Shown in pieces: positions 20,368 through 30,603 of a stretch of DNA of 64,000 nucleotides. The position numbers were made by a program, and so were the translations under genes. This stretch comes from Kroppenstedtia eburnea. GTDB taxonomy: Bacteria; Bacillota; Bacilli; Thermoactinomycetales; DSM-45169. Numbering within the stretch: position 1 is the stretch's first letter; each line of letters starts with the position of its first letter. The stretch spans positions 434,001 through 498,000 of the forward strand of contig NZ_CP048103.1 of NCBI RefSeq assembly GCF_013282215.1, written 5' to 3'. The notes beneath the pieces were generated by a model. That model did not search any database, was not told where the DNA came from, and worked only from the letters and a program-made list of their open reading frames with translations.

Positions 20368-22642
20368 ACAAAGAGTGATGGAATCCGTGGTGGAGCGGGC
20401 GGCGGAATCGGAACCGACCCCGGTGGACATCCGGGATCAGCAGCTTTACCTGGAGATGGGATTGGTCCCGGATGAGTATCAACTTATCATCGATCATCTC
20501 GGACGGTTGCCCAACTGGACGGAGTTGGGGATTTACAGTGTGATGTGGTCGGAACATTGCAGTTACAAAAACTCCAAGCCCCTTTTGCGCCGGTTCCCGG
20601 TGGAGGGACCCAGAGTCTTGCAAGGGCCCGGGGAAGGGGCTGGAGCCCTGGATATCGGGGATGGCCAGGCGGTGGTCTTTAAGATTGAGAGCCATAACCA
20701 CCCGACAGCGGTGGAGCCCTTCCAGGGAGCGGCCACCGGTGTCGGGGGCATCATCCGGGATGTCTTTTCCATGGGAGCGCGGCCGGTGGCTCTGCTCAAC
20801 TCTCTTCGCTTCGGGAAGCTGTCCAACCCCCGGGTCCGCTATCTCTTTGAGCAGGCGGTGGCCGGGATCGCCCATTATGGAAACGTGGTCGGAATCCCCA
20901 CCGTCGGCGGGGAAGTGGACTTTGATGACAGCTATGAAGGAAATCCCCTGGTCAATGCCATGTGCGTCGGGGTACTTTCCCATGATGAGCTGCAAAAAGG
21001 GATCGCCACGGGAACCGGGAATCCGGTGATCTATGTGGGAGCCAGCACCGGGCGCGACGGGATCCACGGGGCCACCTTCGCCTCCGAAGAATTGGGTGAA
21101 GATGCCGAGGAGAAACGTCCCTCCGTGCAGGCGGGAGATCCCTTTATGGAAAAACTGCTGCTGGAAGCCTGCCTGGAGTTGGTTAAAAAAGGAATCCTGA
21201 TCGGGATTCAGGATATGGGAGCCGCCGGGCTCACCAGCTCCAGCACGGAGATGGCCGCCAAAGGCGGTGCGGGCATGGTGCTGAATCTGGATGATGTTCC
21301 GCAGCGGGAAACGGGGATGACCCCCTACGAAATGATGCTGTCCGAATCCCAGGAACGGATGTTGCTGGTGGTGGAGAAGGGCAAAGAGGATGAGGTGCGG
21401 GAAGTCCTGGACAAATGGGGGCTGGCATCGGCGGTTGTGGGAAGGGTGACCGATGATGGCCGTTATCGGGTCCGGCACCGTGGGCGGCTGGTGGTGGACA
21501 TTCCCGTCAACACCTTGGTGGATGACGCTCCGGTGGTGCACCGGAAAGGGAAAGAGCCCGCCTATTACCGCCAATTCGCCGATCTGCGCCCGGAAGATAC
21601 CCTGTCCGGAGTGAATCCCCAGGAAGCCTTGAAAAAGGTTCTCTCTTCTCCCAACGTGGCCAGCAAGGAATGGGTGTACCGGCAGTACGATCATATGGTC
21701 CGCACCAGCACGGCAGTGCGGCCGGGCTCCGATGCAGCAGTGATCATGATGGAGGGCTTGGACAAGGCTTTGGCCATCTCCACCGATGGGAACGGCCGCT
21801 ATGTCTATCTCGACCCTGCAAAGGGCGGGGCGATCACCGTGGCGGAAGCGGCCCGCAATGTGGTCTGCTCCGGAGCCGAACCCCTCGGGGTCACCGATGG
21901 TCTCAACTTCGGAAGTCCGGAAAAGCCGGAGGTTTTCTGGCAACTGGAGGGAGCCGTCGACGGCATGAGCGAGGCCTGCCGGGTGCTGGAGACACCGGTT
22001 GTTGGCGGAAATGTCAGTCTGTATAACGAATCCAAGGGAACGATTCATCCCACGCCCGTAGTGGGGATGGTGGGACTGGTTCACAGTCGCAGTCATATCA
22101 CCACCCAGGAGTTCAAACAGGAAGGAGATGCCGTCTTCCTGCTGGGAGAGACTCTTCCGGAGCTGGGCGGCAGCGAGCTTCAGCTGGTGATGGAAGGGAA
22201 TATCTCCGGACGTCCGCCGCAGATCGATCTGGAGAAGGAGAAGCAACTGCACCGGGTGATCCTGGCCGCCATCGGGAAAGGCTGGGTTTCCTCAGCTCAT
22301 GACTGCTCCACAGGCGGGCTGGCGACAACCCTCGCCGAATCCTGTTTTGGCAGGAGTCTCGGAGCTGTGATCCGGATGGAGACTCCCTTGGATCCCACGG
22401 TCTGCCTGTTCAGTGAATCCCAATCCAGAGTGGTGTTGAGCGTGCCCGGGGAATATGCGGACGCACTGATGGAACTGGCGGCCGATCATGGAGTGGTTTG
22501 CACCCGGATCGGGACGGTCGGGGGAGACTCTCTCACCGTGGCCATCAACGGAAAGCATGTGATCGACGCACCGGTGCAACAGCTGAAAACCGACTGGGAA
22601 GGGGCGATCCCGTGGGCGATGAATCCGTCTTCGACGAACTGA
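20354..22642 (+). CDS. purL: Phosphoribosylformylglycinamidine synthase subunit PurL
   Basis: 762 residues, the short PurL form that works with PurS and PurQ. Converts FGAR to FGAM. Two AIRS-like halves are visible: [18 protein letters not shown] and [20 protein letters not shown] in the N-terminal half, and the repeat fold with [10 protein letters not shown] in the C-terminal half. ATG 20354 is preceded by GGGAGGGG; a GTG at 20357 is an alternative. A large antisense frame opposite this gene is a codon-bias shadow. Confidence 0.97.
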   Translation: MVQPEQRVMESVVERAAESEPTPVDIRDQQLYLEMGLVPDEYQLIIDHLGRLPNWTELGIYSVMWSEHCSYKNSKPLLRRFPVEGPRVLQGPGEGAGALDIGDGQAVVFKIESHNHPTAVEPFQGAATGVGGIIRDVFSMGARPVALLNSLRFGKLSNPRVRYLFEQAVAGIAHYGNVVGIPTVGGEVDFDDSYEGNPLVNAMCVGVLSHDELQKGIATGTGNPVIYVGASTGRDGIHGATFASEELGEDAEEKRPSVQAGDPFMEKLLLEACLELVKKGILIGIQDMGAAGLTSSSTEMAAKGGAGMVLNLDDVPQRETGMTPYEMMLSESQERMLLVVEKGKEDEVREVLDKWGLASAVVGRVTDDGRYRVRHRGRLVVDIPVNTLVDDAPVVHRKGKEPAYYRQFADLRPEDTLSGVNPQEALKKVLSSPNVASKEWVYRQYDHMVRTSTAVRPGSDAAVIMMEGLDKALAISTDGNGRYVYLDPAKGGAITVAEAARNVVCSGAEPLGVTDGLNFGSPEKPEVFWQLEGAVDGMSEACRVLETPVVGGNVSLYNESKGTIHPTPVVGMVGLVHSRSHITTQEFKQEGDAVFLLGETLPELGGSELQLVMEGNISGRPPQIDLEKEKQLHRVILAAIGKGWVSSAHDCSTGGLATTLAESCFGRSLGAVIRMETPLDPTVCLFSESQSRVVLSVPGEYADALMELAADHGVVCTRIGTVGGDSLTVAINGKHVIDAPVQQLKTDWEGAIPWAMNPSSTN

Positions 22643-24048
22643 AAGAGGAGTGCGGCGTCTTTGGCATCATCGGTCATCCCGATGCCGCCCGGCTGACTTA
22701 CTACGGTCTTCATGCCTTGCAGCATCGGGGGCAGGAGAGCGCCGGAATGGTGGCCACCGGAGGAACGGGTTTTCGTTACCACCGCAGTATGGGGCTGGTC
22801 CACGAAGTGTTCAACGGGGAGATCCTCAAAGGGTTGGTCGGGGATACCGCCATCGGTCATGTGCGATACTCCACCTCGGGAGAGAGCCTGTTGACCAATG
22901 CCCAGCCCCTGGTTTTCCATCATGGGGCTGTCGGTCAGTTGGCCCTGGCCACCAACGGCAATCTGATCAATGCCGATCGGCTGAAAAAGGAATTGGAGAG
23001 CCGCGGGGCGGTGTTCCACACCACCTCCGACACCGAAGTGATCGCTCACCTGATTGTCCAGTCCGGAGCGTCCTGTCTGGAGGAGGCAGTGATAGAGGCC
23101 CTCAACCAACTGGTGGGCGCCTACGCGCTTTTGATCCTGACCAACGATCAGCTGCTTGTCGCCCAGGACCCCCACGGATTGCGTCCATTGTCCATGGGCA
23201 TGTTGGGAGATTCTTATGTCTTTTCTTCCGAGACTTGTGCCTTTGATGTGATCGGGGCGGAGCCTCTGCGCACCGTTGAACCGGGGGAGCTTTTGATCCT
23301 GGATCTGAAAGGGAAAGAGGAACTCCGCTCCCTCCCTTTTGCGGAGCCGGCGCCCCGTGCGGTCTGTTCCTTTGAGTATATCTATTTTGCCCGGCCGGAC
23401 AGTGATATCGACGGCATCAACGTGCATGCGGCCCGTAAGCGGCTCGGGGGGGAGCTGTATCGGGAGGCACCGGTGGAAGCCGATGTCGTCACCGGTGTGC
23501 CGGATTCCAGCACATCGGCGGCGATCGGATTTGCGGAGGCGGCGGGGATCCCCTATGAACTGGGGCTGATCAAAAACCGCTATGTCGCACGTACCTTTAT
23601 CCAGCCCAGTCAGCACCTGCGGGAGCAGGGAGTCAAGATGAAACTGTCCGCGGTGCGCAAGGTGGTGGAGGGAAAGCGGGTCGTAATCATCGACGACTCC
23701 CTCGTCCGGGGCACCACCAGCCGCCGCATCGTCAGGATGCTGAAGGAGGCGGGGGCGAGGGAAGTCCATGTCCGGATCAGCTCCCCGCCGGTCCGTCACT
23801 CCTGTTTCTACGGAATTGACACCTCGGATCGAACGCAGTTGATCGCCGCCCAACACAGTGTCGAAGAGATTCGGGAGATCATCGGGGCCGACAGCCTCTC
23901 CTTTCTGAGCGAAGAAGGATTGATCCGGGCTGTGGGGCGAACCCCGGAACAGGGAAACTGCGGCCATTGTCTCGCCTGTTTCAACGGAAAATATCCGACG
24001 GCAATCGAGGAAGAGTTGCCGCAGGTTGCGGAGGGGAAGAGCCGATGA
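22612..24048 (+). CDS. purF: Amidophosphoribosyltransferase
   Basis: 478 residues from GTG 22612, overlapping purL by 31 bp. Commits PRPP and glutamine to phosphoribosylamine. The N-terminus is a 13-residue propeptide followed by Cys14 (CGVFGI), the glutaminase nucleophile exposed after processing. The PRPP-binding loop [14 protein letters not shown] is near residue 360. Late cysteines (NCGHCLACF) fit the 4Fe-4S-containing Bacillus-type enzyme. GTG was chosen because GGGAAGGGG lies 7 nt upstream and the propeptide length then matches the Bacillus type. Confidence 0.96.
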   Translation: MGDESVFDELKEECGVFGIIGHPDAARLTYYGLHALQHRGQESAGMVATGGTGFRYHRSMGLVHEVFNGEILKGLVGDTAIGHVRYSTSGESLLTNAQPLVFHHGAVGQLALATNGNLINADRLKKELESRGAVFHTTSDTEVIAHLIVQSGASCLEEAVIEALNQLVGAYALLILTNDQLLVAQDPHGLRPLSMGMLGDSYVFSSETCAFDVIGAEPLRTVEPGELLILDLKGKEELRSLPFAEPAPRAVCSFEYIYFARPDSDIDGINVHAARKRLGGELYREAPVEADVVTGVPDSSTSAAIGFAEAAGIPYELGLIKNRYVARTFIQPSQHLREQGVKMKLSAVRKVVEGKRVVIIDDSLVRGTTSRRIVRMLKEAGAREVHVRISSPPVRHSCFYGIDTSDRTQLIAAQHSVEEIREIIGADSLSFLSEEGLIRAVGRTPEQGNCGHCLACFNGKYPTAIEEELPQVAEGKSR

Positions 24049-25079
24049 GTGAAGCATACCGACAGGCGGGGGTCGACATCGACGCCGGCAATGAAGCGGT
24101 GGAGCGCATCAAAGGACACGTCGAACGGACCCGACGTCCGGAAGTCCTCGGAGGTCTGGGAGGCTTCGGAGGACTTTTCCGGTTGTCCGGTTACCGGAAG
24201 CCTGTGTTGGTGGCGGCCACCGACGGGGTCGGAACCAAATTGAAACTGGCCTTTGCCATGGATCGCCACGACACGATCGGGATGGACTGCGTCGCCATGT
24301 GTGTCAACGATCTGGTCGTCCAAGGGGCGGAGCCGCTCTTCTTTCTCGATTACCTGGCCACAGGCAAGCTGTTGCCCGATCAGGCGGAAGCTGTGGTCAA
24401 AGGAATCGCCGATGGATGTGAGCAGGCGGGCTGTGCCCTCATCGGCGGCGAGACGGCGGAGATGCCGGGCATGTATCCCGCCGGGGAATACGATGTGGCC
24501 GGTTTCGCCGTCGGCGCTGTGGAACAGGATCATCTGTTGACAGGGGAGAACATCCGACCCGGGGATCTCGTGCTGGGTCTGGCTTCCGACGGTTTGCACA
24601 GCAACGGCTTCTCCCTGGCCAGAAAGATTTTGCTCCCGGATGGGCCCCAGCGTCTCGGAGAACAGGTGCCCTGGGGGGGGAGCACCTGGGGGGATGCGCT
24701 GCTGGCACCCACCCGCATCTATGTGCGCGCCTTCCGGGCCTTGATGGAAGACTGCGAGGTGAAAGGGGGCGCCCATATCACCGGGGGAGGTCTGACGGAA
24801 AACGTGCCCCGCATGCTCCCTTCAGGCTGTGGGGTCCGCCTCGACCGGGGATCCTGGCCGCAGCCGGAGATCTTCCGGGCCCTGGCGCGGGAGGGGGGCT
24901 TGTCTGAGGAGGATCTGTACCGCACCTTCAACATGGGAATCGGGATGGTCCTCTTCGTTCCCGAAGATCAGGCGGAGCAGGCTCTGCGAACCGTTGCGGA
25001 AGCGGGGGAGCGGGCTTATGTGATCGGAGAGGTGATCCCAGGCAGCGGGGTGACGTGGAGCGGGAGGGATTCGGCGTGA
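24045..25079 (+). CDS. purM: Phosphoribosylformylglycinamidine cyclo-ligase (AIR synthase)
   Basis: 344 residues. Closes FGAM to AIR with ATP. Signature motifs are [14 protein letters not shown] near residue 60, [11 protein letters not shown] near 138 and [12 protein letters not shown] near 245. ATG 24045 overlaps the purF stop by 4 bp. An upstream in-frame start at 23967 lies inside purF and is not needed. Confidence 0.97.
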   Translation: MSEAYRQAGVDIDAGNEAVERIKGHVERTRRPEVLGGLGGFGGLFRLSGYRKPVLVAATDGVGTKLKLAFAMDRHDTIGMDCVAMCVNDLVVQGAEPLFFLDYLATGKLLPDQAEAVVKGIADGCEQAGCALIGGETAEMPGMYPAGEYDVAGFAVGAVEQDHLLTGENIRPGDLVLGLASDGLHSNGFSLARKILLPDGPQRLGEQVPWGGSTWGDALLAPTRIYVRAFRALMEDCEVKGGAHITGGGLTENVPRMLPSGCGVRLDRGSWPQPEIFRALAREGGLSEEDLYRTFNMGIGMVLFVPEDQAEQALRTVAEAGERAYVIGEVIPGSGVTWSGRDSA

Positions 25080-25666
25080 GTATCGCAGTCTTTGCATCCG
25101 GGGACGGCAGCAATTTTGAAATGCTGGTGGAAAAATCACGACGACAGGGTTGGCCCCAATCGATCACGCTCCTGATTACGGACCGGCCCGGGGCCCGGGT
25201 TCTGGAACGGGCGAAGCGGCTGGAAGTGGCTGCTGTGGCCTTCCGCCCCCCAGATTACGAAACCAAAGCGGCCTATGAAGAAGCCATCCTCTCCGTGTTG
25301 CGGGAACATGGGATCCAACGGATCCTGCTGGCCGGCTATATGCGTATCGTGGGCCCGGTTTTGCTGGGAGCCTACCGTTGGCGTATCCTGAACATCCATC
25401 CCTCTCTGCTTCCGGCATTCCAGGGGAAAGACGCCCCGGAGCAAGCCTTGGACTACGGGGTGCGTTGGACCGGAGTCACGGTGCACTGGGTGGATGAGGG
25501 AATCGACACCGGGCCGATCATCGATCAAAAGCCGGTGTTGGTGGAACCGGGGGAGACAGTGGAATCCTTGCGCAGGAAGATTCAGTTTGTCGAACACAAC
25601 TTATATCCTGCGGTGGTCCGCAAATGGTTGACAGGGGAGATTCTTCCGCCCGGGGGGAGCGAGTAA
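25076..25666 (+). CDS. purN: Phosphoribosylglycinamide formyltransferase (folate-dependent)
   Basis: 196 residues. Transfers a formyl group from 10-formyl-THF to GAR. Motifs: [11 protein letters not shown] at the N-terminus, [20 protein letters not shown] with the catalytic His/Asn region near residue 107, and [13 protein letters not shown] near 138. GTG 25076 overlaps the purM stop by 4 bp and follows GGGAGG. The adenine-rich ammonia-independent PurT is not seen here. A repeat-filled 600-bp gap follows. Confidence 0.96.
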   Translation: MSIAVFASGDGSNFEMLVEKSRRQGWPQSITLLITDRPGARVLERAKRLEVAAVAFRPPDYETKAAYEEAILSVLREHGIQRILLAGYMRIVGPVLLGAYRWRILNIHPSLLPAFQGKDAPEQALDYGVRWTGVTVHWVDEGIDTGPIIDQKPVLVEPGETVESLRRKIQFVEHNLYPAVVRKWLTGEILPPGGSE

Positions 25667-25750
25667 GCAGGGCCAGCCCCCTCAACGAACATTGAGTGGA
25701 AATTCAAAGAAGGGCGAAGATGGTGGGGAGTTGATTCGCCTTTGTACTCA

Positions 25751-26012
25751 GGGGACACAAGTCTCGCCAAGGTCACTCCGTCCGGTCTCGCTATGCACCC
25801 ATAGGGCACAAGTCGTGCCAGGGTCGCTTCGCTCCCCGGTCACGCTATGCACTTACCAGCACAAGTCTCACCAGGGTCACTCCGTTCCCGGTCTCGCTAT
25901 GCAGGGAGGGTTGGGTTTCACATGGAATGACTTTGGCTCGGAAGAACAACGGAATGGAATGTGAAACCCAATCCCGACCGCCTTCAGACGCAGTAAATCA
26001 CAATGCTTCTAG
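25751..26012 (+). repeat. TA-flanked modular repeat, copy 2 (three inner modules)
   Basis: Three tandem ~54-bp inner modules (about 25756-25903, core CAAGTCTCGCC...GGTCTCGCTATGCA), then hairpin TTGGGTTTCACAT/ATGTGAAACCCAA and right end CACAATGCTTCTA. The left terminal repeat is not recognisable. It shares its right TA with copy 3, so the two form a tandem pair. No gene is seen from 25667 to 26267. Confidence 0.82.
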
Positions 26013-26249
26013 AAGCATTATGAAAAAGCCATTCATACCCATAGGGCACAAGTCTCGCCAAGGTTACTCCGTTCCCGGTCTCGCTATGCACTCACCAGTA
26101 CAAGTCTCGCCAGGGGGCTTTCGCCCCTGGTCTCGCTATGTAGGGAGGGTTGGGTTTCACATGGAGTGATTTTGGATCGTAAGAACAACGAAAACGACAT
26201 GTGAAACCCAACCCCGACCGTCCATGAACGAATGAAATTACAACGCCTG
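26009..26249 (+). repeat. TA-flanked modular repeat, copy 3 (two inner modules)
   Basis: Left end TAGAAGCATTATGAAAAAGCC, two inner modules (26038-26141; the second holds CCAGGGGGCTTTCGCCCCTGG), hairpin, and a worn right end (TTACAACGCCTGA). In the outer stem a C replaces the usual T, turning a G-T wobble into a G-C pair. Confidence 0.82.
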
Positions 26250-26267
26250 AAAAGGAGGACGTCAAGC

Positions 26268-27809
26268 TTGAAATCGATCCGACGGGCATTGATCAGCGTA
26301 TCGGACAAGACCGGAATCGTGGACCTGGCGAAAAAACTGTCTGAACTGGGCGTGGAAATCGTCTCCACCGGAGGTACCCGGCAAAAGTTGGTGGATGCGG
26401 GAGTCCCCGTCATCGGCGTGTCGGAAGTGACCGGTTTTCCGGAGATACTGGACGGCAGGGTGAAAACCTTGCATCCCCGGATCCATGCGGGGTTACTGGC
26501 TGTGCGGGATCTGGAAAACCATGCCCGGCAGCTGAGGGAACAAAACATCGAACCCTTCGATCTGGTGGTGGTCAACCTCTATCCCTTCCAACAGACGATC
26601 AGCAAACCGGGGGTGACCCGGGAGGAGGCCATTGAGAACATCGATATCGGTGGTCCGTCCATGGTGCGGGCGGCCGCGAAGAACCATCGCGATGTCACGG
26701 TGGTGGTGGATCCGGCGGATTACGCCCTGGTACTGGCAGAGATCAACCGGGGCGGAGTGCAGGTGTCCACCCGGGAGAGGTTGGCGGCCAAGGCGTTTCG
26801 CCACACTGCGGCCTATGATGCCCTGATCGCCTCTTACCTGACCGGGCAAACCGGGGAGACCCATCCGGAGAAGTGGACGATCACCTTTGAAAAGGCCCAG
26901 GAGCTTCGTTACGGGGAGAATCCCCACCAGTCGGCGGCTTTCTATCGGGAGCCGCTGCCCGGGAGCGGGACGGTGGCCACAGCGGAACAGCTCCATGGAA
27001 AGGAACTTTCCTACAACAACATCAACGATGCCAATGCCGCTCTGGAGATGGTGTCCGAATTTGACCAGCCTGCCGTTGTCGCGGTGAAACATATGAACCC
27101 CTGCGGCGTGGGCGTGGGAGAGAACCTGGCCCAAGCATACCGGAAAGCCTATGAATCGGATCCGGTCTCCATCTTTGGCGGCATCATCGCCCTCAACCGA
27201 AGGGTGGATCGGGAGACGGCGCAAAGTCTGAAGGAGATCTTTCTGGAGATCATCCTGGCTCCCGATTTTGAACAAGAAGCGGTCGCACTCTTGAAGGAGA
27301 AGAAAAACCTCCGCCTGCTTCGGGTGGGTGATTTGTCCAAGGGAGTGCAGGGTGAGATCCGTGTGAGCAGCGTGGGAGGGGGGGCGTTGGCACAGGCCGG
27401 GGATGTCAAATCCGTCTCCCGGGAGGAGTGCACCGTGGCCACCCGTCGTGAGCCCTCTGAAGCGGAGTGGGAACAGCTCCTGTTCGCCTGGAAAGTGGTG
27501 AAACACGTGAAATCCAACGCAATTGTACTGGCCCGGGATTTCTCCACCGTCGGAGTGGGGGCGGGCCAGATGAACCGGGTGGGAGCCGCCCGTATCGCCA
27601 TCGCACAGGCCGGAGAACGGGGAAAAGGGTCGGTCCTCGCCTCCGATGCATTCTTTCCGATGAAGGACACCGTGGAATCGGCGGCGGCGGCGGGAGTGAC
27701 GGCGATCATCCAGCCCGGTGGTTCCATCCGGGATCAGGAGTCCATCGATGAGGCGGATCGTCACGGAATCTCCATGGTCTTCACCCATACCCGACACTTC
27801 AAGCATTGA
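26268..27809 (+). CDS. purH: Bifunctional AICAR formyltransferase / IMP cyclohydrolase
   Basis: 513 residues. Carries out the last two steps to IMP. The N-terminal cyclohydrolase (MGS-like) domain has STGGT and [15 protein letters not shown] near residue 65. The transformylase domain carries [13 protein letters not shown] near 220 and the catalytic Lys-His in [11 protein letters not shown] near 270. The TTG start at 26268 sits 9 nt behind AAAGGAGG; longer starts would extend into the repeat upstream. Confidence 0.96.
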   Translation: MKSIRRALISVSDKTGIVDLAKKLSELGVEIVSTGGTRQKLVDAGVPVIGVSEVTGFPEILDGRVKTLHPRIHAGLLAVRDLENHARQLREQNIEPFDLVVVNLYPFQQTISKPGVTREEAIENIDIGGPSMVRAAAKNHRDVTVVVDPADYALVLAEINRGGVQVSTRERLAAKAFRHTAAYDALIASYLTGQTGETHPEKWTITFEKAQELRYGENPHQSAAFYREPLPGSGTVATAEQLHGKELSYNNINDANAALEMVSEFDQPAVVAVKHMNPCGVGVGENLAQAYRKAYESDPVSIFGGIIALNRRVDRETAQSLKEIFLEIILAPDFEQEAVALLKEKKNLRLLRVGDLSKGVQGEIRVSSVGGGALAQAGDVKSVSREECTVATRREPSEAEWEQLLFAWKVVKHVKSNAIVLARDFSTVGVGAGQMNRVGAARIAIAQAGERGKGSVLASDAFFPMKDTVESAAAAGVTAIIQPGGSIRDQESIDEADRHGISMVFTHTRHFKH

Positions 27810-27878
27810 TTCCTATTAACACCCTATCCATTGCCGGCGTATAGATATGAAAACAAGAACGCCGGGGAGGGTGGCATC

Positions 27879-28157
27879 ATGTATGTGATTCGTTGGTCGA
27901 TCTTGATCGTTGCCGCGACGATTTCCCTCTTGTGGCTGGTCAGTTTTCTGGGCTGGTACGAGCCATTATCCTGGCAGTACACGATCCGGGTGGCGGGAGG
28001 AATCTATTTTCTGATCGCGATCGCGATGAGCGGAATCATGTCCCATCCCTCTTTCCACGGGGAAAAAGGACCGATGTCCGGGACGAAAGAGGATTGGGCC
28101 TTTATCTTTATCGTGGTGACGATCCTCCTGTTTGGAGTCAGCTTATGGTTTGGCTGA
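27879..28157 (+). CDS. Small membrane protein of unknown function
   Basis: 92 residues with three predicted hydrophobic segments (about residues 5-24, 36-53 and 72-91) and a short soluble loop HPSFHGEKGPMSGTKED. Good GGGGAGGG site before ATG 27879. It sits between purH and purD on the same strand. I do not recognise the family, and its presence inside the pur operon may be incidental. Confidence 0.7.
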   Translation: MYVIRWSILIVAATISLLWLVSFLGWYEPLSWQYTIRVAGGIYFLIAIAMSGIMSHPSFHGEKGPMSGTKEDWAFIFIVVTILLFGVSLWFG

Positions 28158-28188
28158 CCGGATGAAGATTATCCGGACCAAATCGGAT

Positions 28189-28430
28189 CAAGAAGCGTTG
28201 TGAATTAGTGTTGGCCACGGTCGGGATTGGGTTTCACATTCCGTTTTCGTTGTTCTTACGATCCAAAATCACTCCATGTGAAACCCAACCCTCCCTGCAT
28301 AGCGAGACCGGGAACGGAGTGACCCTGGCGAGACTTGTGCTGGTGAGTGCATAGTGTGACCGGGGAGCGAAGCGACCCTGGGCACGACTTGTTCCCTGTG
28401 GGTATGACGACTTTTACACAACACTTCAAG
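28189..28430 (-). repeat. TA-flanked modular repeat, copy 4 (reverse, two inner modules)
   Basis: Reads in the opposite direction to copies 1-3. Outer end AGAAGCGTTGTGA at the left, hairpin arms at about 28229-28289, two inner modules (28297-28400), and degenerate outer end TTTTACACAACACTTC at the right. Lies between the small membrane gene and purD. Confidence 0.82.
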
Positions 28431-28558
28431 TGGGTGGGCGACTCCGCCCTCCCTGCCCGGCTTTTTACGCTCCCTTCCCTGAAATGGGACAAGCCCCGAG
28501 GGCGTCGGTTATTGGGACTCAAGTTGGATTTATTCCTTTCGGAAGGCGGTGTCCGGTT

Positions 28559-29833
28559 GTGCGTGTATTGGTGATCGGCGGTGGGGGGCGGGAGCATGCC
28601 CTCCTTTGGAAATTGATGCAGAGTCCCCGGGTGACAAAAGTTTATTGCACTCCCGGTAACGGTGGCATGGGGGCACATGCTGTCACTCCCCCCATCTCCT
28701 CCACCGATGTGGAATCCCTGGTCCGTTTTGCCCGGGAAAATCAGATCGACCTGACTGTGGTCGGTCCCGAAGCATCCTTGATGGCGGGGGTGGTGGATGC
28801 TTTTGAAAGAGAGGGACTGGCGGTGTTCGGCCCGCGGAAAAGCGCGGCCCGGGTGGAAGGGAGCAAGCGCTTTGCCAAAGAATTGATGGAAAAGTACGGT
28901 GTGCCCACCGGGAGATACCGCGCTTTCACAGATCCGGAGGCGGCCATCCGTTATATCCGGGAGCAAGGGGCGCCCATCGTGGTGAAAGCCGACGGCTTGG
29001 CCGCGGGCAAGGGAGTGATCGTGGCCCGAACCTTGGATGAGGCGGAAAAAGCGGTGGAAGATCTGATGAGATCCCGTACTTTTGGCAAAGCAGGGGAAGA
29101 GATCGTGGTCGAGGAGTATCTGGAGGGGGAGGAAATCTCCCTGATGGCCTTCGTCGACGGTGAAACCGTCCGTCCGATGGTCCCGGCCCAAGACCATAAG
29201 CCGGTATTCGATGGGGACCGGGGACCCAACACCGGGGGAATGGGGGCCTACAGCCCGGTGCCTCAGATTTCGGAGGAGAGGATCCGGCAGATCGTGCAGG
29301 AGATTCTGGAACCGATGGCCCGGGGGATGGAGCAGGAAGGACTTCGCTATCGGGGTGTCCTGTATGCCGGTCTGATGATGACCGATGCGGGTCCCAAGGT
29401 GATCGAGTTTAATGCCCGGTTCGGAGATCCCGAGACCCAGGTGGTACTTCCCCGTTTGGACAGCGACCTGGCGGAGATTTTGTCAGCCGTCACAGAAGGG
29501 CGACTGCAGGAAATATCGATCCGGTGGAAGCCGGAGTCCTCCCTCTGTGTCGTGATGGCTTCTGAAGGTTATCCCGGGGATGTTGTGAAGGGAAAGAAGA
29601 TTCGGGGGGTTCCCGCCGCCACCGGGGAGACGATGGTGTTTCATGCAGGGACATCCCGGGAAGAGGGTGCTCTGATTACAGCGGGAGGAAGGGTCCTGGG
29701 TGTAACCGCCTTGGGCGCAGATTTGCAGTCGGCGAGGGAAGCAGCGTACCGGAGTGTGGAATCCATCGAATTTGAGGGGGCTCACTATCGGAAGGATATC
29801 GGCGCACGTGGAGTGAAAGCCCGTCAAACCTGA
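28559..29833 (+). CDS. purD: Phosphoribosylamine-glycine ligase
   Basis: 424 residues. ATP-grasp enzyme making GAR from phosphoribosylamine and glycine. The N-terminal motif VLVIGGGGREHAL is followed by the ATP-grasp core with VKADGLAAGKGVIVA near residue 142 and the metal-site EFNARFGDPETQ near 284. The frame is open much further upstream, but GTG 28559 follows GGAAGGCGG by 9 nt and gives the family's normal N-terminus. Last pur gene; separated from purH by a membrane gene and a repeat. Confidence 0.96.
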   Translation: MRVLVIGGGGREHALLWKLMQSPRVTKVYCTPGNGGMGAHAVTPPISSTDVESLVRFARENQIDLTVVGPEASLMAGVVDAFEREGLAVFGPRKSAARVEGSKRFAKELMEKYGVPTGRYRAFTDPEAAIRYIREQGAPIVVKADGLAAGKGVIVARTLDEAEKAVEDLMRSRTFGKAGEEIVVEEYLEGEEISLMAFVDGETVRPMVPAQDHKPVFDGDRGPNTGGMGAYSPVPQISEERIRQIVQEILEPMARGMEQEGLRYRGVLYAGLMMTDAGPKVIEFNARFGDPETQVVLPRLDSDLAEILSAVTEGRLQEISIRWKPESSLCVVMASEGYPGDVVKGKKIRGVPAATGETMVFHAGTSREEGALITAGGRVLGVTALGADLQSAREAAYRSVESIEFEGAHYRKDIGARGVKARQT

Positions 29834-29951
29834 ATTCAACCTTGACCATCCCGGTTCCGGCGGGGTGGTTTTTGATATGTTGGAGGGGGGATTGGATCAG
29901 AAGCCCATCCCAAACGTTTGCAGGGATCAGGGGGCGTCTGATCACTCCATA

Positions 29952-30163
29952 GCCCCGGTCGGGGTTGGGTTTCACATTCCATTCCGTTGTTCTTCCGAGC
30001 CAAAGTCATTCCATGTGAAACCCAACCCTCCCATAGCGAGACCGGGAACGGAGTGACCCTGGCGAGACTTGTACTGGTGAGTGCATAGCGAGACCGGGAA
30101 CGGAGTGACCCTGGCGAGACTTGTGCCCTGTGGGTATGACGATGTTTTCAACCACGCTTCCAG
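29952..30163 (-). repeat. TA-flanked modular repeat, copy 5 (reverse, two inner modules)
   Basis: Hairpin arms at about 29965-30027, two inner modules (30032-30140), right outer end TTTTCAACCACGCTTCCA. The outer stem again has G-C in place of the G-T wobble. The left outer end is not clear. Confidence 0.78.
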
Positions 30164-30603
30164 GGCGTGGCTTGCTTGGGGGCAACCCTCTTTCCTTCAG
30201 CACATGAATGACCAGACACACCCTGGTGGACGATCCATTCCTGCTTGTGGAGGATTTCCCCGGGATACGACCAAAGGTGTGTCTGTGGTACCGTCGGGGA
30301 GAAGATATTCGTTAAAAGAACTATTTGCCAATGAATCCTCCGCAAAAGAGTCTGAACATGATAAGATGAAATCCAATCATTTTATCAAGATGCTCGGGAT
30401 CGGAACAGCACAAGGAATTATATGTAATTTTTTACAAGAGAGGGGGCTGTGATTGTAGAAAAAACAGGCCCATGATATGTTATGATAAGGACGAAGTAAA
30501 ATCCGGGGGATGGGAGACGGAAAAGAGAAAAAAATCATGGCCTCATCCTTGTGTGACAGACCTCTTTGCATCCCGACAGCAGGTAGAGAGCGGGTGATTC
30601 ACC
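30164..30603 (+). promoter_or_regulatory. Gene-free leader of the polymer cluster, possible promoter
   Basis: I see no convincing gene; a 123-codon frame at 30081-30452 starts inside a repeat and lacks a ribosome binding site. An inverted pair CAGACACACC (30213-30222) / GGTGTGTCTG (30276-30285) is present. A possible promoter is TTGTAG (30453-30458), 17 nt, TATGTT (30476-30481). Confidence 0.35.

Noticed and set aside
20060-22252. 730-codon antisense frame opposite purL
   Set aside because: A GC-rich codon-bias shadow of a certain gene; no binding site, no recognisable domain.
25692-26169. Short frames across the purN-purH gap (also at 28430, 30081, 63222 and similar)
   Set aside because: They translate the repeat sequence, recur with it in several frames and have no ribosome binding sites.
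25740-26250. Tandem ~54-bp units as a CRISPR array
   Set aside because: Units are joined without unique spacers, number only two or three, have no cas genes nearby and always sit inside the TA-flanked repeat.
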